DNA of 64,000 nucleotides from Sipunculus nudus (Eukaryota > Annelida > Sipuncula > Golfingiida > Sipunculidae), in NCBI GenBank assembly GCA_026874595.1, contig CM049306.1, forward strand, positions 103,553,142-103,617,141, read 5' to 3'. This document shows, one piece after another, positions 27,008-39,529 of the stretch; the first letter of the stretch is position 1, and each line of letters opens with the position of its first letter. Below the pieces are notes generated by a model. It searched no databases, was not told where the DNA came from, and was given only the letters and a program-made list of their open reading frames with translations. The position numbers were made by a program, and so were the translations under genes.

Positions 27008-30000
27008 GTAAGTTTTAATTGAATGGACTTGAGTTATTTAGAATGGGGTATTGATCTTGTGATGTTTTGCTGATGTAAGCTGCAGGTTGCTCCACTATTA
27101 CTGACACGAAAGCAGTTTCCATTTGGCTCTTATTGTATCTGCCAAAACAGAGTTTTGCAGATACTATGTTTTCAGCTAGAAGCTGCTGCCACCGCATAGT
27201 TTTCTGGAGAACTCCTGCATAACCACTGGAACAGAATTGATAAAACTCGGAATTATAATTGGGTCACATGTGAAATGCTGCACCCTCATTTTGGGTTGAC
27301 CTCTGGCCTTTCCACTCTGCACAGTGTCCATCTGTGCATCTGTTTTCACACACAAAACCATATATCTTGGGACTCATTTGACCAATAGGGCATAAATTTT
27401 GCACGATTGTAGCTCTTGGCTAGCTTAATATCATATGCAAAAGTGATGGCTCCATCTACAACCATATTTGCACAGCATCCATCTGTGTGTTTGAGGTTTT
27501 AATCACTCATATCTCTGCTGTGGTTGGACTTATCCACCTGAAATATTGGATGTATATACATCTTGGATAGGTTTCTCGTTTATATGACTCGTGGCGACAC
27601 CAACATTTATGTTTACATTGTAGACATCCATGCTAATATCTCAGTACTGGTTTGACATATTGTCTTGAAGTTTTGCATGTGTATAGATCTTACGTAGCTC
27701 TTTATCATACGCAAAACCGGTGGCATCATCTCTAATCATTTTTGCACAGCATCCATCAGTTAATCTGCATTGGATTAAAAATGACTCGTATCTTGGCAGT
27801 GGTTTGACTCATCTGCCTGAAATTTTGCATGTGAACACATCTTGTATAGATTTCCCTTTTATATGGCAGATGGAGCCACCTACAATCATGTTTTTGCTAG
27901 AGACATCCATGCTAATATCTCAGGACTGGTTTGATGTATAGGCCTAAAATTTTGTATGTGTATAGATCTTACATTATAACATAGCTCTCTAACAATTTTT
28001 GCATGGTGTCAATCTTTTCATCTGCCCAGGGTGAAAATCACTCATATCTCAGCAGTAGTGTGACATAACCACCTGATATTTTGCATGTATGTACACCTTA
28101 GATAGCTTTCTCGTACAAATGACAGGTGTGACAAATGACGTAGTACAATGAATATGTGGCAGACATCCATGCTAATATACAACACTTCTCACTCTATTTC
28201 CCCTTACCATTCAATCCATGCTTCACTTTACCAATACCACTCTGATATTGGAGGATACACAAAGTGGCTTGTCAACTACCCATATTCTAGCTGAATTTGT
28301 TTTATGTTCTCTCATGGTATCAGTAAAACTATTTCATATGCACAGAAATACAGGTTTCAGAATATGATAAACATTGTTATCAGCTGAAGTCATGATACAG
28401 TTATTCAATATAAAGATCTGTTTATGTATAAATTTTTCACTTTCTGTTGGCTTCTGCGGCCTACGGGGAGATGTGAGTTTGAATATTAGAGGAGTGGTGA
28501 GATTTTTTCACAGTTGGCCCCCATCCAGAGTGACTGCTCTGCAGGTTTACTGGGGAAACTAAGCCCCAGAGGAGTGCACCTTTCAGGTTTCCTCTGTGTG
28601 ACACACCGACGGCCACCAGAAAGATCCTGGTTAACACCAACATAATCTTGTGTTTCCGTGCTGTCCCAAACTATAATGGAATTCTGCTGAAGTACATAAT
28701 ATCTAGTTAAGCCAGCATTAAAAATGAAGGCAATTTTCTCCATAAAAAATCAACAATTTTTCACTTTTGGACTCCAGGAGCCAATTTTGAACATTGATTT
28801 TGCGCCGACCTTTCTTGACCTGGCTGGACTACCTGCACCTGGTCACATGGACGGACTCAGCATTAAGAAGGTGCTGATGTCACCACAACCACTCGGGGAT
28901 GATTTCCGCACTCACTTTATGGTAGAACATTCCGGGGAATACCAACCTGTCATCAAAGGATGTCCCCAGTGGACCAATCAGATGATGGGGGTAAGTCATT
29001 TAAATTCCTTTAGTGTCAACATTGTGTTCACAGGATTTTATGCTCATTTACATTTGCTAATGAAGACATATCTTGTAATGTGCTCTTTTATCCTCACATG
29101 GGTGCAATGTAGACCTAGCTGGGTTTACTGACATGCTGGTTTCCATGCTTTATACTGCCATTAAACATCAGTCATAAGTCCTAGCTGTCAGAAACCTGCT
29201 TAGTATGACCATGCAGCTACAGTGGATCATAATCAGTTTCACTTAACAGGTATTCTACTTCTGTATCCCATCCCAGGCCTGGTTAGCGTATGTTTTTTCA
29301 CATTCATCAGTTTGAATTGGCAAGTTTGTTTATCATTTCCCAGGAACATGTGAACACAGGTAATGTTATGTTAAGGTAATTTTAGTAAGTAGCTCACTAC
29401 TTGTTTCAGCCATCAAAAAGTCCCCCCGACCAATACATTTGTGGCTATTTCATCTGTTATCCTGTACTCATAAATTCTCTGTTCACTTTTACTCGAAATA
29501 CAAGTCCAAATTGACTTATTTGATATAATAAGACAGTGACTTACCCACCCAATTTGTAACATTTTATCAGCACACATGGTACTGGGAGTTGGTTAAACCT
29601 ATACCTACTTTGCTGAAAGGTAATCCAGATCAGTACATAGAAAGTGCCAAAACCACAACCAAGTTTCCCTAGTATCACACAGGGACCAATAGTTTTGGTT
29701 TATTAATAGAAGGAATTTAAAGACCAAGAGACCTGGGGGCCAAGCATGTAAGATATGATTGTCGGCTATAAAACACAAGAAAGGTATGGTACATGATAAG
29801 TGATTCCTTTACTGCTACAAACATATTTATATAATGGATATTTGGATTTCAGAAAATTAAACCTATTTATTTCATGTTTTTATGTTGACAGAATTGTGGT
29901 ATAGACTGTGTTTGTGAGGATGCGAAGAACAACACGTACACATGTGTGCGGACCATGAGCAGTAAACAGAACCTGATGTACTGTGAGTTTGAGGACAGCG

Positions 30001-33000
30001 AGGTAAGGTTTTATTTCTACATCTCTAAATCCTGTTCTTACATTGTTACGGTGATATATATGTTTAAATCAGATTTCTTCATGAACAAGTAATCCAGCTA
30101 AATAGTACTTGTTAAAAGGTATTTTTGAAGAAACTTAAATATATTTCTGTTTTTTGCTTAATGTGTACATAAAATTATCTACATCTTTTCTTAGATATTA
30201 TGAACAAATATTTTGAACGTTGTAGCATATTCCTATTCCATTTACTTTTTTTAAAACAACCTTCTATGGTACATTCACTGCTGTTTTCACAGTAAAACCA
30301 AGTTGTTCAAACAGTAATTTTGCCCACGTTCTTTCTGTCTCAAAAAAACTTGTCAAGATGACACCTTCAATATAAGGCCTTTCCAGATAGTCATTTACCA
30401 GTATATGACACTAGCACAATTCCATTTTTAGGTTGAGACCGTTCTGGTTGAATTTTCCTTGGGCTGAGGTCACATTGTTTATGATAGATGGTGCTGGGTT
30501 ATATCCTTCTTAAAATCCATTGTCAGATTCATCAGGTTTTATGGCAAGAAGTTGGATGATACCCATATTATGCCACCATGAATTATAGAAGATTATATTC
30601 CACAGGGATATTATTAATATATTTTGAAAAAAAAATATATATATAAAAATTTCTTCTTGAAGTAAGGGCTTTGGCGCAAAGAAACCTGTAAGATGTGTAA
30701 ACAAACAGATGTATCAACCCAGACCTGACCACTCCTAAAATGTTTTTTAGCCTCTGTCACATGCTCACTACAAGACCGATTGGTCAGGTATTGATTTATT
30801 TTATCTTCCAAAGCATTTGTGCCTCATTGTATATTTCGCTGGTTGCCTGTAAATGGCTAGTCTTATTGTATCACCAGACTTTGTGGTTTAGGCACGGTTG
30901 CACCGCCGCCGAAGAGATCCTTTTTTAGCCCTCAGCCCTTAGGCTGATGGGCTATTGTCGTCACCCAAGCTGTCCGTCCGTCCGTCCGTCCGGCGTCCGT
31001 TAACTTTACCTTGTGAGCGGGATAGGATTCACCGTCAGAATTTTATTTCCTCGGTAAAGATGTATATCGACAAAATCTCGGTCAAGTTCGAAGATGGGTG
31101 ACCTTGACCTATTTTTCTACATTTTAGAGCTGATTATAGAAAAACACTCAGATGCTTATCACTCAGGAACCATTTGGTGGATTTTCACAAAACTTACTAT
31201 GATTATTGGGACTGATAGTCTGTACATGCTATACAAGTTTGGTGGCACCACCTACAATTTCTGATTTTTAATGAATTTTTATCGGATTTTTCAACTTTGG
31301 GCTTGTGAGCGGGATATCTCGAAAAGGATTCACCGTAAGAATTTTATTTTTTCGGTGAAGATGTATATTGACAAAATCTCGGTCAAGTTCGAAGATGGGT
31401 GACCTTGACCTATTTTTCTACGTTTTAGAGCTGATTATAGAAAAAACATTTAGAAGCTTATTTCTCAGGAACCATTGGATGGATTTTCACAATACTTACT
31501 ATGATCATAGGGACTGATGGTCTGTAACTGCTGCACAAGTTTGGGGGCGCCACCTGCAATTTCTGATTTTTTATTGAATTTTCCTTGGATTTTTCAACTT
31601 TGGCCTTGTGAGCGGGATATCTCTAAAAGGATTCACAATAGGAATTTTATTTCTTTGGTGAAGATGTATATCGACAAAAATCTTGTTCATGTTCGAAGAT
31701 GGGTGACCTTGACCTACTTTTCAAGGTCACAGAGCTTATAATAGAATAAAACTTAGAAGCTTATTTTTCAGGAAGCATTTGGTGGATTGTTATGAATCAT
31801 GGTACATACCTCTCCATTTTAAATTTATTACTGAGACATGTACAGATATACATCCATGTGAGAACAGATATTTAGTACTTGTTACTGTTACCACCTCTAA
31901 ACACTGTTCTTTTGGCTGAGGGCTTTTGTCAGCTTTTGCTGATATTCTAGTTCATAAGAGTAGTTCTCTTTATTGGCCCCAATATTTGGTGAAAAATACT
32001 GTTTCTCAAGTTGATAGATGGAAGAAGAAACAATAGTCGCTTGCCAAATGTCAGTATATGCTGCTGAAGATGGGGGGACTATTCTTAAAGCGGGGGGGGG
32101 GGGGGGGGGGGGGATTAATTGTCTGGCGATACAATGGCACCTATGGTGCCCGGAAATATCTAGTTCATATACTTTGAGCCAGTGTATTTATTTGTCACCA
32201 GGTTATTCCTGACACCAAATCACTGAGCACCTGCCATCTGCTGGAGTAACTTACTTTAGGGGATTCTATTCTCATGCCAATCACGACTTCCTCTTTTTCT
32301 GTTTTAAATGGGGTCCAGTGACAGACCCACTTGAGTTGTGTAGTGGCTCTATGTGTCTGTGTAAGAGACTACAATGCTTTCTTCTAATAAGTACAGTATA
32401 AATGACAAAGTATAGCATCCGCTTAAACCTGAACGTACACCATACCTTTTTAGCTCAGCTGACTATAAGTCATCTGAGCTATAGTCGTGGTCCATTGTCC
32501 GTCGTCCGTCCGTCCGTCTGTCTGTCCGTCCGTCCTTAGATGTGGCACGTTTTGAAACCGTAAGACCTAGGAATCCAAAATTTGGCATAATGTTAGATGT
32601 CCCCAAGATCTCCTACCAAACTGAAAACTGGGTGTTTGCAACTTCGTTCCTTTGAGAAATTAAGGAAAAACCTCAATTTTTTATTAAAAACCTATTTTCA
32701 CACTTCAGGACTGCCTAATATCAAAACCACTCATCTGTTTTACCTCATATTTACCATAAATATTCCTCTATATAGTTCCTATATACATGCCAGAAATTAT
32801 GTCTGTATTATTTAATTTAAAAAAGTTATGGGCCCAAATAAATGCATTTTGTAAAAAATCAGAAAAGATATTTGATCACTTAACACAAAAAATGTTAATG
32901 CTATGGACCTTTTTTCCAGTAATATAACTTTAATTAATCAAAATTAAATTTTATACCCAAAATTAGATGAAAATCTTTTAAATTTTTTAAAATAATAATA

Positions 33001-35321
33001 AAAATAAAAAATTGGTACCTTAAATTTTGCCCAACTTTGACCATGGCACTTTTTTTTCCTGTAAGTACTGTGGATTTAATTTTCACAGCATGTTTTTGTT
33101 AGCATTTCAACTGTTAACACCAAAAATTTGAAACCAGTTGATCAAAAACTGTAGATTTTAATCAAGTTTTCAAGCACCATGTAACATATTGTTTACATCA
33201 AGCTAGTGTTATGCAGTTTGCAAGAGCTCAGCTCCCCAGCTTCAGCTCTAAGTTCCTTAAATTCGGCATACAGTTAGATGTCTCCAAAATGCCCTACCAT
33301 GCCAAGAATTTGGTCACTAGGACATTCGAGATATTAATGAAAAACTTCATTTTTCCATTAAAAACCCATTGTTACACTTCAAGACTGCCTAATATCAAAA
33401 CCACTGATCTGACTTAAATCATAAATAATATACATATTTTTCATTCTCTATGCACATGCCAGAATGATGTCAGTATTGTGTAATTGTTTTAAGTTATGGG
33501 CCCAAACATTATGCACTTTGTAAAAAATCAAGAAATATATTTACTCCCTTAACAAGAGCATTGCTGAAGCTAGAGATTTTTTTGTCAGGGATGTAACATT
33601 ATTTAATCAAGATTCAATTGAATACCCAAAATTAGTTCTGAATTTTTCAAATTTTATTTAGTATAAATATAAAATTAGTACCTTAAATTTTGCCCAACTG
33701 TGACCATGGCACGTTTGTTTCCCGTGAGCACTGTTGATATAATTTTCATATCATGCACACATAAGCATTTCAGCTTTTTAGTTTAGAAAGCTGAAAGAAA
33801 TTGGCCAAAAATTGTAGCTTTTATTAATGTTTTTTATGAGACCCTGTCAGACTTTGGCTCTCTCCAGCCCCTCTTGAGTCACCTGTATGTTGACCTTGTT
33901 GACCTTTCATCAAATTATGCACGCTTGAGGCGAGGCATACATGGAATCCAGGCAGCTTATGGCAAGCCACAGTTGATCCAGGTGTCCAACCCAACTCATC
34001 TAGTAGTTTTAACCAAGAACATAACAAAAAACAATAAATTAATAAATTTTTATTGGTTTTTAATAACAAATTAAAGAAAAATAGAAAAGGAATTTGTTAG
34101 TTTATAATAACAGGAAATTAACTTGCAGTTACTGATGATATAAGAATCTTGTATCGATGGGTAGAATGTCACATATTCCAAATAACACCATGCAGTCACC
34201 TATGGCATTTTTCAGTTAAATTTTAATGATAAAGAAGTAAATCATATTATTCATTACTAATCATTAGGGATCATATGAAGGAAATTAGACAAAGATGCAG
34301 TTGATAATATTAATCTAGATTCCTGCTGTGTCTAGTGTGTACATTGATGTGAAATTAGTCCAAAATGAATTTTTTACAGTTATTTTTTAATATAAATAAA
34401 AGCCATAAAACCAGGTACTTATGATCATAATTTAAATGTGTGAATTTTGTATATTCTGGATTCTCAACATCATTGTTTGGTGAAAACTGAATAAATTCCA
34501 GACATGGTGCAAATACTTTGTAATTGTATTTAAATACGAATATGATTTTGTACTCCATTATAAAATTTCTTGCATAAAGAATGGGAATTCAGGTAAAAAT
34601 GAAAATATATGAATACTCGTGCAAATACTTTCAAAATGTATTCATGAATGCATTCATGAATATATTCTTTAATATTATTTTAATAATCATATCAGTTATA
34701 TTTAATTTTAAAAAATCATATGATTCTCTTATTATTTTTAATAAAAATTATATTTGGGACAATATTTGTATTTTTTTTAATAAATAGTTAAACTCTTATA
34801 TTATATGTTCTGCTTATAAGTTATATGGCCAGGTCAAAATCTGTGTGACAGTAGTACTCCATTGGTTAATAAAATAAATGAAATCAATCCTCTAGGTATC
34901 CAAAGGTACTATCAAAATCATACATAAGCTAAACAACAACAACTCATAATACAGCTTATATTTATTACCACACAAAACCAGCATGTGCCTCATTTCTAAA
35001 TAATATTTTTTTATCATATATAACAGCTGAGCGTCGTGACCCATAGGTCCCTTGTTTATTCCACAGAGTTTTGTAGAGTTTTATGACCTGGACAAAGATC
35101 CTGATCAGATGATGAACCTGGCTGCCAAGGTGGACCCCCAGATCCTGGCCCGAGAGAACGTTAAACTGGTGAAGCTGTCGGTGTGTCAGGGAGCCATGTG
35201 TAACCAGGTTACCAGTCACCCATACTCGGGGCAACTGGAGAGGGTCTCTGCTTACCACAGTGTCAAACTCCGCTTCAGGGAGAAGGCCAGAGCCATGTAT
35301 CAGCAGCTTGTAAACAACTGA
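26904..35321 (+). CDS. GNS: N-acetylglucosamine-6-sulfatase, C-terminal part (4 exons)
   Basis: The gene encodes a lysosomal sulfatase that removes 6-sulfate from N-acetylglucosamine at the ends of heparan and keratan sulfate chains. The spliced parts are 26904-27007, 28778-28990, 29892-30002 and 35067-35321, giving about 226 residues. They match the C-terminal region of animal GNS in order: [68 protein letters not shown], then DLDKDPDQ. All junctions have AG and GT, and the internal ones fall between codons. The first exon begins with the last two bases of a Gly codon, so upstream exons exist but are not in the window. The N-terminal CxPSR motif, whose Cys becomes formylglycine, is therefore not visible. 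Nothing suggests a pseudogene: all four exons are open and the stop is in the expected place. Confidence 0.93.
27139..28290 (+). mobile_element. Family F element, copy i, in a GNS intron
   Basis: This is a non-autonomous repeat with no coding capacity. The 5' end TCTGCCAAAACAGAG with TTTTGCAGA forms a hairpin. The 3' end near 28281-28290 reads CATATTCTAG and follows an imperfect GTAGT-type hairpin. The interior consists of diverged subrepeats such as CAGACATCCATGCTAATATC and CACTCATATCTC. Three other copies occur at 41094-45414 (interrupted), 45810-46994 (minus) and 51410-52364. The hairpin plus CTAG terminus suggests a Helitron-like rolling-circle element. Its boundaries are accurate to within several bases. 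Confidence 0.72.
28291..28777. other. Intron remainder, no feature seen
   Basis: This AT-rich GNS intron sequence ends at the acceptor GACTCCAG (28770-28777). Short open frames on both strands here show no recognisable protein content. Confidence 0.6.
28778..28990 (+). CDS. GNS: GNS exon ([17 protein letters not shown]...)
   Basis: The 213-nt, 71-codon exon is in phase 0 at both ends. The acceptor is GACTCCAG and the donor GGG|GTAAGT. It encodes [17 protein letters not shown], then [11 protein letters not shown], then the EHSGEY and CPQW segments. In animal GNS the NIDxxPTxLDxAG motif is followed by DG(M/L)S and a VEY/EHSGE stretch at the same spacing. An open frame continues upstream of the acceptor, but it lacks family similarity and is intron. 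Confidence 0.93.
28991..29891. other. GNS intron, no feature seen
   Basis: The intron runs from GTAAGT (28991) to TTGACAG (29885-29891). It is AT-rich, and no repeat family seen elsewhere in the window or gene was recognised in it. Confidence 0.7.
29892..30002 (+). CDS. GNS: GNS exon ([18 protein letters not shown]...)
   Basis: This 111-nt, 37-codon exon has the acceptor TTGACAG and the donor GAG|GTAAGG. It encodes the Cys-rich DCVCED segment, an N-glycosylation sequon in NNTY, CVRTMS, and MYCEFED. This matches the conserved block of animal GNS before the DPDQ motif. Both ends are in phase 0. Confidence 0.93.
30003..30921. other. GNS last intron, 5' part, no feature seen
   Basis: AT-rich intron sequence. 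Small open frames here contain homopolymer-rich, low-complexity peptides only. Confidence 0.6.
30922..31950 (+). mobile_element. Family E element with 3' hairpin-CTAG end
   Basis: The 5' end is a hairpin, TAGCCCTCAGCC with GGCTGATGGGCTA, followed by a GTCC run at about 30970-31000. The interior has three tandem copies of a roughly 300-bp unit, marked by GTGAGCGGGAT at 31013, 31305 and 31608 and by GAAGATGGGTGACCTTGACC. The 3' end is TCAGC-TTTT-GCTGA, then TATT, then CTAG, followed by T. That matches a Helitron-type terminus. No Rep/helicase coding was seen, so this is a non-autonomous copy in the last GNS intron. Confidence 0.72.
32092..32113. repeat. G homopolymer, 22 bp
   Basis: A run of 22 G on the + strand lies in the GNS intron, between the family E and family A elements. 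Its length is likely to be unreliable in sequencing. Confidence 0.95.
32447..35056 (+). mobile_element. Family A-D element, copy A, reaching the last GNS acceptor
   Basis: The start is TTTTAGCTCAGCTGACT-ATA-AGTCATCTGAGCT, an imperfect hairpin, then a GTCC/GTCT run at about 32499-32535. The interior carries two related segments about 690 bp apart, marked by TTAGATGTCCCC near 32590 and TTAGATGTCTCC near 33273. The 3' end is CAGCTGAGCGTCGTG, then GACCCATAGGTC, then CCTTGTT. Copies B, C and D in this window share both ends. The right end stops about ten bases before the CAG acceptor of the last GNS exon. No coding sequence was seen. The family is non-autonomous, possibly Helentron-like. Confidence 0.72.
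35067..35321 (+). CDS. GNS: GNS terminal coding exon
   Basis: The acceptor is ATTCCACAG (35058-35066). The exon encodes [19 protein letters not shown] and then a C-terminal tail with the Cys pair of SVCQGAMC, ending LVNN and TGA at 35319-35321. The (F)YDLxxDPDQ motif is typical of the C-terminal subdomain of GNS-type sulfatases. The length of 84 codons is normal for the family. An ACC-CAT-AGG-rich repeat end lies immediately upstream and is not coding. Confidence 0.93.
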   Translation, partial: SFVEFYDLDKDPDQMMNLAAKVDPQILARENVKLVKLSVCQGAMCNQVTSHPYSGQLERVSAYHSVKLRFREKARAMYQQLVNN

Positions 35322-35620
35322 TGGCTGACTTGATCAGGGGCTCTTATTTGACACCAAATATTTTTTGTTATGGGTATTTTGTATTTTGGTACCGGTGATA
35401 ATTACAGTGTTTGTACTTTGTTATTATTCCAAGTGCCTGTCATGTTAAACATAATTTCATGTACAGTTGCTCTAGCTATTGCCAGGAATTAGTGTGTTTC
35501 TCATAGAATATACTTTACCCATTGGGACCAAAACACATTTTACAGCATATTTTGTCTATGTATACAACAAAGATGAATGGTCTCCTATAAATTTATAAAT
35601 AAACTTAAATGACATACCTA
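35322..35620 (+). terminator. GNS 3' UTR with poly(A) signal
   Basis: AT-rich sequence follows the GNS stop. AATAAA at 35598-35603 is the first canonical poly(A) signal, and a second AATAAA lies at 35962-35967. Which one is used cannot be decided from sequence. Confidence 0.55.
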
Positions 35621-36336
35621 CCTTGTAACAAGTTTTCTTTAGATATAATGTTTAAAGTATATTTATATATTCATATAAAGTTTTATAGTAAACTATTCAT
35701 CAATGTCTATTTGCTGTTATGATGTATAGTCCTATATAAAGATCTTTTACCACTTCTACGACATTTAAAAAATATTTTTGTATGAGCTGATTTTTTGCAT
35801 CATTAGAACCTGACACAGATAGTAATACTCATTTGTAGTCACATGCATGGCCATATGTTTTGTGCTGTAAGATATTTACAGTCATTTCTAAAGATAATAG
35901 TTTTGTTCTCAAAGTCACATGTCAGCGGGTCTCTCAAAGATATAAGATTTCATATAAAGCAAATAAAAACAGAATTTAATTTAATAGGTGACTATAGTTT
36001 TCTTAGAGAATGATTGTCTTTATGATGCCTATTTGAGCTGATAGTTGTTAAGTGATTGTATGAATACAAATCTTGTTAATGAGTAATATCCCTGGAAAAC
36101 TTGCCCTGTTGTATTCCAATTCTCATGTTAAATTACATAAAAAATAAAAAAATTATTACAGTTGTCATGAAGTTAAAATTACATCAATTTTATTTAAATT
36201 TACCGGCGAGTCTGATTTGAGAAGATATGCAATTTTCATGTTACATGTACACTTGTATTGTTGTGAAGTGATGATTATGTTTTTTTATTTGTATGAAGCC
36301 TCTGAGAATTGTGATATTTCTACTGAATGATATATA
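35621..36336. other. GNS downstream region, AT-rich
   Basis: This may be a longer 3' UTR or intergenic sequence. It includes AATAAA motifs at 35962 and near 36143. No gene or repeat family was recognised. Confidence 0.5.
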
Positions 36337-38166
36337 TTTTTAGCTCAGCTGACTGTAAGTCATATGAGCTATAGCGATCACTCTTTGTCTGTCGTCCGTC
36401 CGGCTGTCCGGCCGTCCGGCCATCCGGCCGTCTTTCCATTAACAAGGCACAAATCGTAACCACTGGACCTGGAATCTTCTTACTTTACATCCAGAGAGGT
36501 CCATGAAAAATCTCCTTGGAAACCTGGAATTAGGTCTCTGTTACCCATATCCTTCGAGCTATGGGGCCCCAAAGTACCCCCCAGAATAGTCAAAAATTTC
36601 ATGCAAAAACATCAATATCTCATTAACTACATCACTGAAGGTCATGATTTTTGGCATACATATTGATCATGAGATGTTCCATCAGTTCCTGCAGACTGGT
36701 GGTGCCACCTGTATTTTTTATTTTTTACAAATTTTTTTCACAATTTTTGAGACCTTTAAAATTGTGGACATATGTTAACAGTGCACAAATCGTAAAGACT
36801 GGATCTAGAATCTTCATTCTTGACATTCTGAGAGACCTATGAAAAGTCTCCATGGATACAAGAAATTAGGTCTCTGTTACCCATATCACTGATGGTCATG
36901 ATTTTTGGCATACATATTGATCATGAGATGTTTCATCAGTTTCTGCAGACTGGTGGCGCCACCTTTATTTTTCAAATTTTTACCATTTTTTTTTCTCTAT
37001 TTTTGAGACCTTTAGGGATGTAGTTATCTGTCAACAGGGTTCATATTGGACCTATAATCTTCATTCTTGACACACAGGGAGACCTATGAAAAGTCTCCAT
37101 GGAAACCTGAAATTAGGTCTCTGTTACCCATATCCTGTGAGCTATGGCACTCCAAAGTACAGCTCAGAATACTGGAAAATTTGATACAAAAGCTGAAGTA
37201 TCTGAACAAACAATGCAGAGATCACCATAATTGTTTGTATGGATATTGATCATGGAGTGTTTCATCAGTTTCTGCAGCCTGGTGGCATCACCTGTATTTG
37301 ATCGGGCTTTTTTTCGAAATTGTTTCTCTATTTTTGAGACCTTTAAAGATATGAACATCTGTTAACATGGCACAAATCATAAACACTGGACCTAGAATCT
37401 TCATTCTTTACACACAGGGAGACCCATGAAAAATCCCCATGGAAACCTGAAATTAGGTCTCTGTTACCCATATCCATTAAGCTGTATGGCTCCAAAATAC
37501 CCCCCAGAAAAATGAAAAATTTGATACAAAAACTCCAGTATCTCAATAACTACAACACTGATGCTCATGATTTTTGGCATACATATTGATCATGACATGT
37601 TCCATCAGTTTTAGCAGACTGGGTGTGCCACCGCTATTTTTTTTTCAAATTTTTACGAATTATTTTCTCTATTTTTGAAACCTTTAAAGATGTGGTTATC
37701 TGTCAACAGGGTACAAATTGTAACAACTGGACCTAGAATCTTCATTCTGGTCATGCAAGGAGGCCCATGAAAAGTGTCTATGGAAACCTGAAATTAGGTC
37801 TCTGTTACCCATATCCTTCAAGCTATAGGACTCCAAAGTATCCCTCAGAATAATGGAAAATTTGATACAAAAGCTGAAGTATCTGAACAACTAATCCAGA
37901 GACCACCATGCTTCTTTGCATGGATATTGACCATTAAGTGTTTTTATTAGTTTCTGCAGACTGGTGGAGCCACCTGTATTTTTTTAAAAGTTTACTCATT
38001 TTTTCTCTATTTTTGAGATATATTAATACAGACACAATCTCAGCCTGTTGGTTAATCTGTTAGATGCTTCAGTTGAATGGTTATATACTACCATTCAGAT
38101 GATAAAATTTCCTTTTGCAAATCTCTTCCCAGTCAGCTTAGCGTCATGACCCATGGGTCACTTGTT
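36337..38166 (+). mobile_element. Family A-D element, copy B, with 341-bp subrepeats
   Basis: The start is AGCTCAGCTGACTGTAAG paired with AGTCATATGAGCT, then a GTCC/GGCC run at about 36388-36430. The interior has five copies of a subrepeat marked by TTAGGTCTCTGTTACCC at about 36530, 36866, 37113, 37453 and 37794. Spacings are 336, 247, 340 and 341 bp. The 3' end contains the perfect palindrome GACCCATGGGTC followed by ACTTGTT. The interior differs from copies A and D, so different cores share the same ends. No coding was seen. Confidence 0.72.
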
Positions 38167-38168
38167 AT

Positions 38169-38933
38169 GTTTCTAGTTAAACTAACAGTAAGTCATTTGA
38201 GCTGTAGTGATCACCCTTTGTTTGTTATCCCCCCCCCCCCCCCCACCCCAGCTGGCCTGCTGTCTGTCAGTTAACATGGCTTAAAGTGTAACCTAGAAAC
38301 TTGTTACTCTACATTCAGGGAGACCCTAGGCAAACATCCTTGGAAACCTTGAATTAATTAATGGTGATATGAACTGAGCACCCTGAATGTCAGATGGGCA
38401 CAAACTGTAAATGGTACAGCTAGAATTTTCTAACGCAATATCTAGTGAGAACCTGTGATCTACTGTCCAAAAATATGATTTTACACCTGTGGAGTCAGAC
38501 AGGGCACAAATCATAACTGTTAGTCAGATTTGCCCAAATTGTACAAGATGGACCTAGAAATTTCTAATTTTATTAAGATCAATGGGGTTCCCTGTAAAAT
38601 CTTAGAAACCTATGGTTGCTGTGATTTATGTTAAGCAAGATATGCAAAAAAAAAATTTTTTGAACACCCTATAAGGCAGACGGACAGAGATGGTATCAGT
38701 TGGATGTAGAAACCATTAACTAAGTGTCTAGGGAGTTCCTGGTTAGTAACATCTACTTTGAAGCCATTGGCTATGGCCAAAGAGCATGATTTTTAGGTCC
38801 CTGGAGGTCGTTCTAACCATTTTTCAAGATTCCTAAACAAATATTTTGCACCATTTCATAATATCAAAAATTAATGCATGCATCACCTGAGTGTCAAATT
38901 CAGCTGAGCGTCATGGCCCATGGGCCACTATTT
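38169..38933 (+). mobile_element. Family A-D element, copy C, head-to-tail with B
   Basis: It begins about three bases after copy B with a degenerate version of the same start (TCTAGTTAAACTAACAG, AAGTCATTTGAGCT). The expected GTCC run is replaced by a 16-bp C run at 38229-38244. The 3' end contains GGCCCATGGGCC followed by ACTATTT. In the interior, CAGGGAGACCCTAGGC resembles the subrepeat of copy B. It is a shortened, decayed copy. Confidence 0.62.
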
Positions 38934-39529
38934 ACGATGATGATTGAATAACATTACATTTCCATATTTATTCCCTAGTCAACATGATGGTGATCAAATA
39001 ACAGATCACAATCTTATTTATAATCTCCATTCCAGCACGATGGTGTTTAAAATATATCTTATATATGAACTCCTAAAAACCAGGAAACGAGCCTTCAATT
39101 ATACTGATATTCTGATATTACGCTAGACCTGTCAATCCATTTTATAGCTATATTTGCCACAAACATGTTTGAGATATTCAGATGAAACATATTCCTTATA
39201 TAAGTTGCCAGAACTGAGTAAGACATTTCTGTATCAGCTTTTTAAACACTTAATGGGACACTGAGTGTGATTTATTTACATTATTTGCCATCAGAGGGCA
39301 GAATCTAGGACTGTCTCACATGCTCTTAGGTTCTGCAATATAGTGACAAACATACCAACAGGGCCAGTTCAGGCAGCATACAAAGTAGAATAAACTGTCA
39401 GTCCAGATGATCAAACTTGTGTTGTCATTTGAAATGACCTTGAATACTCATATGCATTTCACATATATGTATGAAGCATTAATCTTGGAATACTCAATTT
39501 CCTTTTCTCTCATTTGTGAACCAGTGTGC
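38934..39529. other. Intergenic, no feature seen
   Basis: AT-rich sequence without a recognisable gene or repeat family. Confidence 0.6.

Noticed and set aside
28461-28743. Overlapping minus-strand open frames in a GNS intron
   Set aside because: No domain, no splice context, and antisense to the gene.
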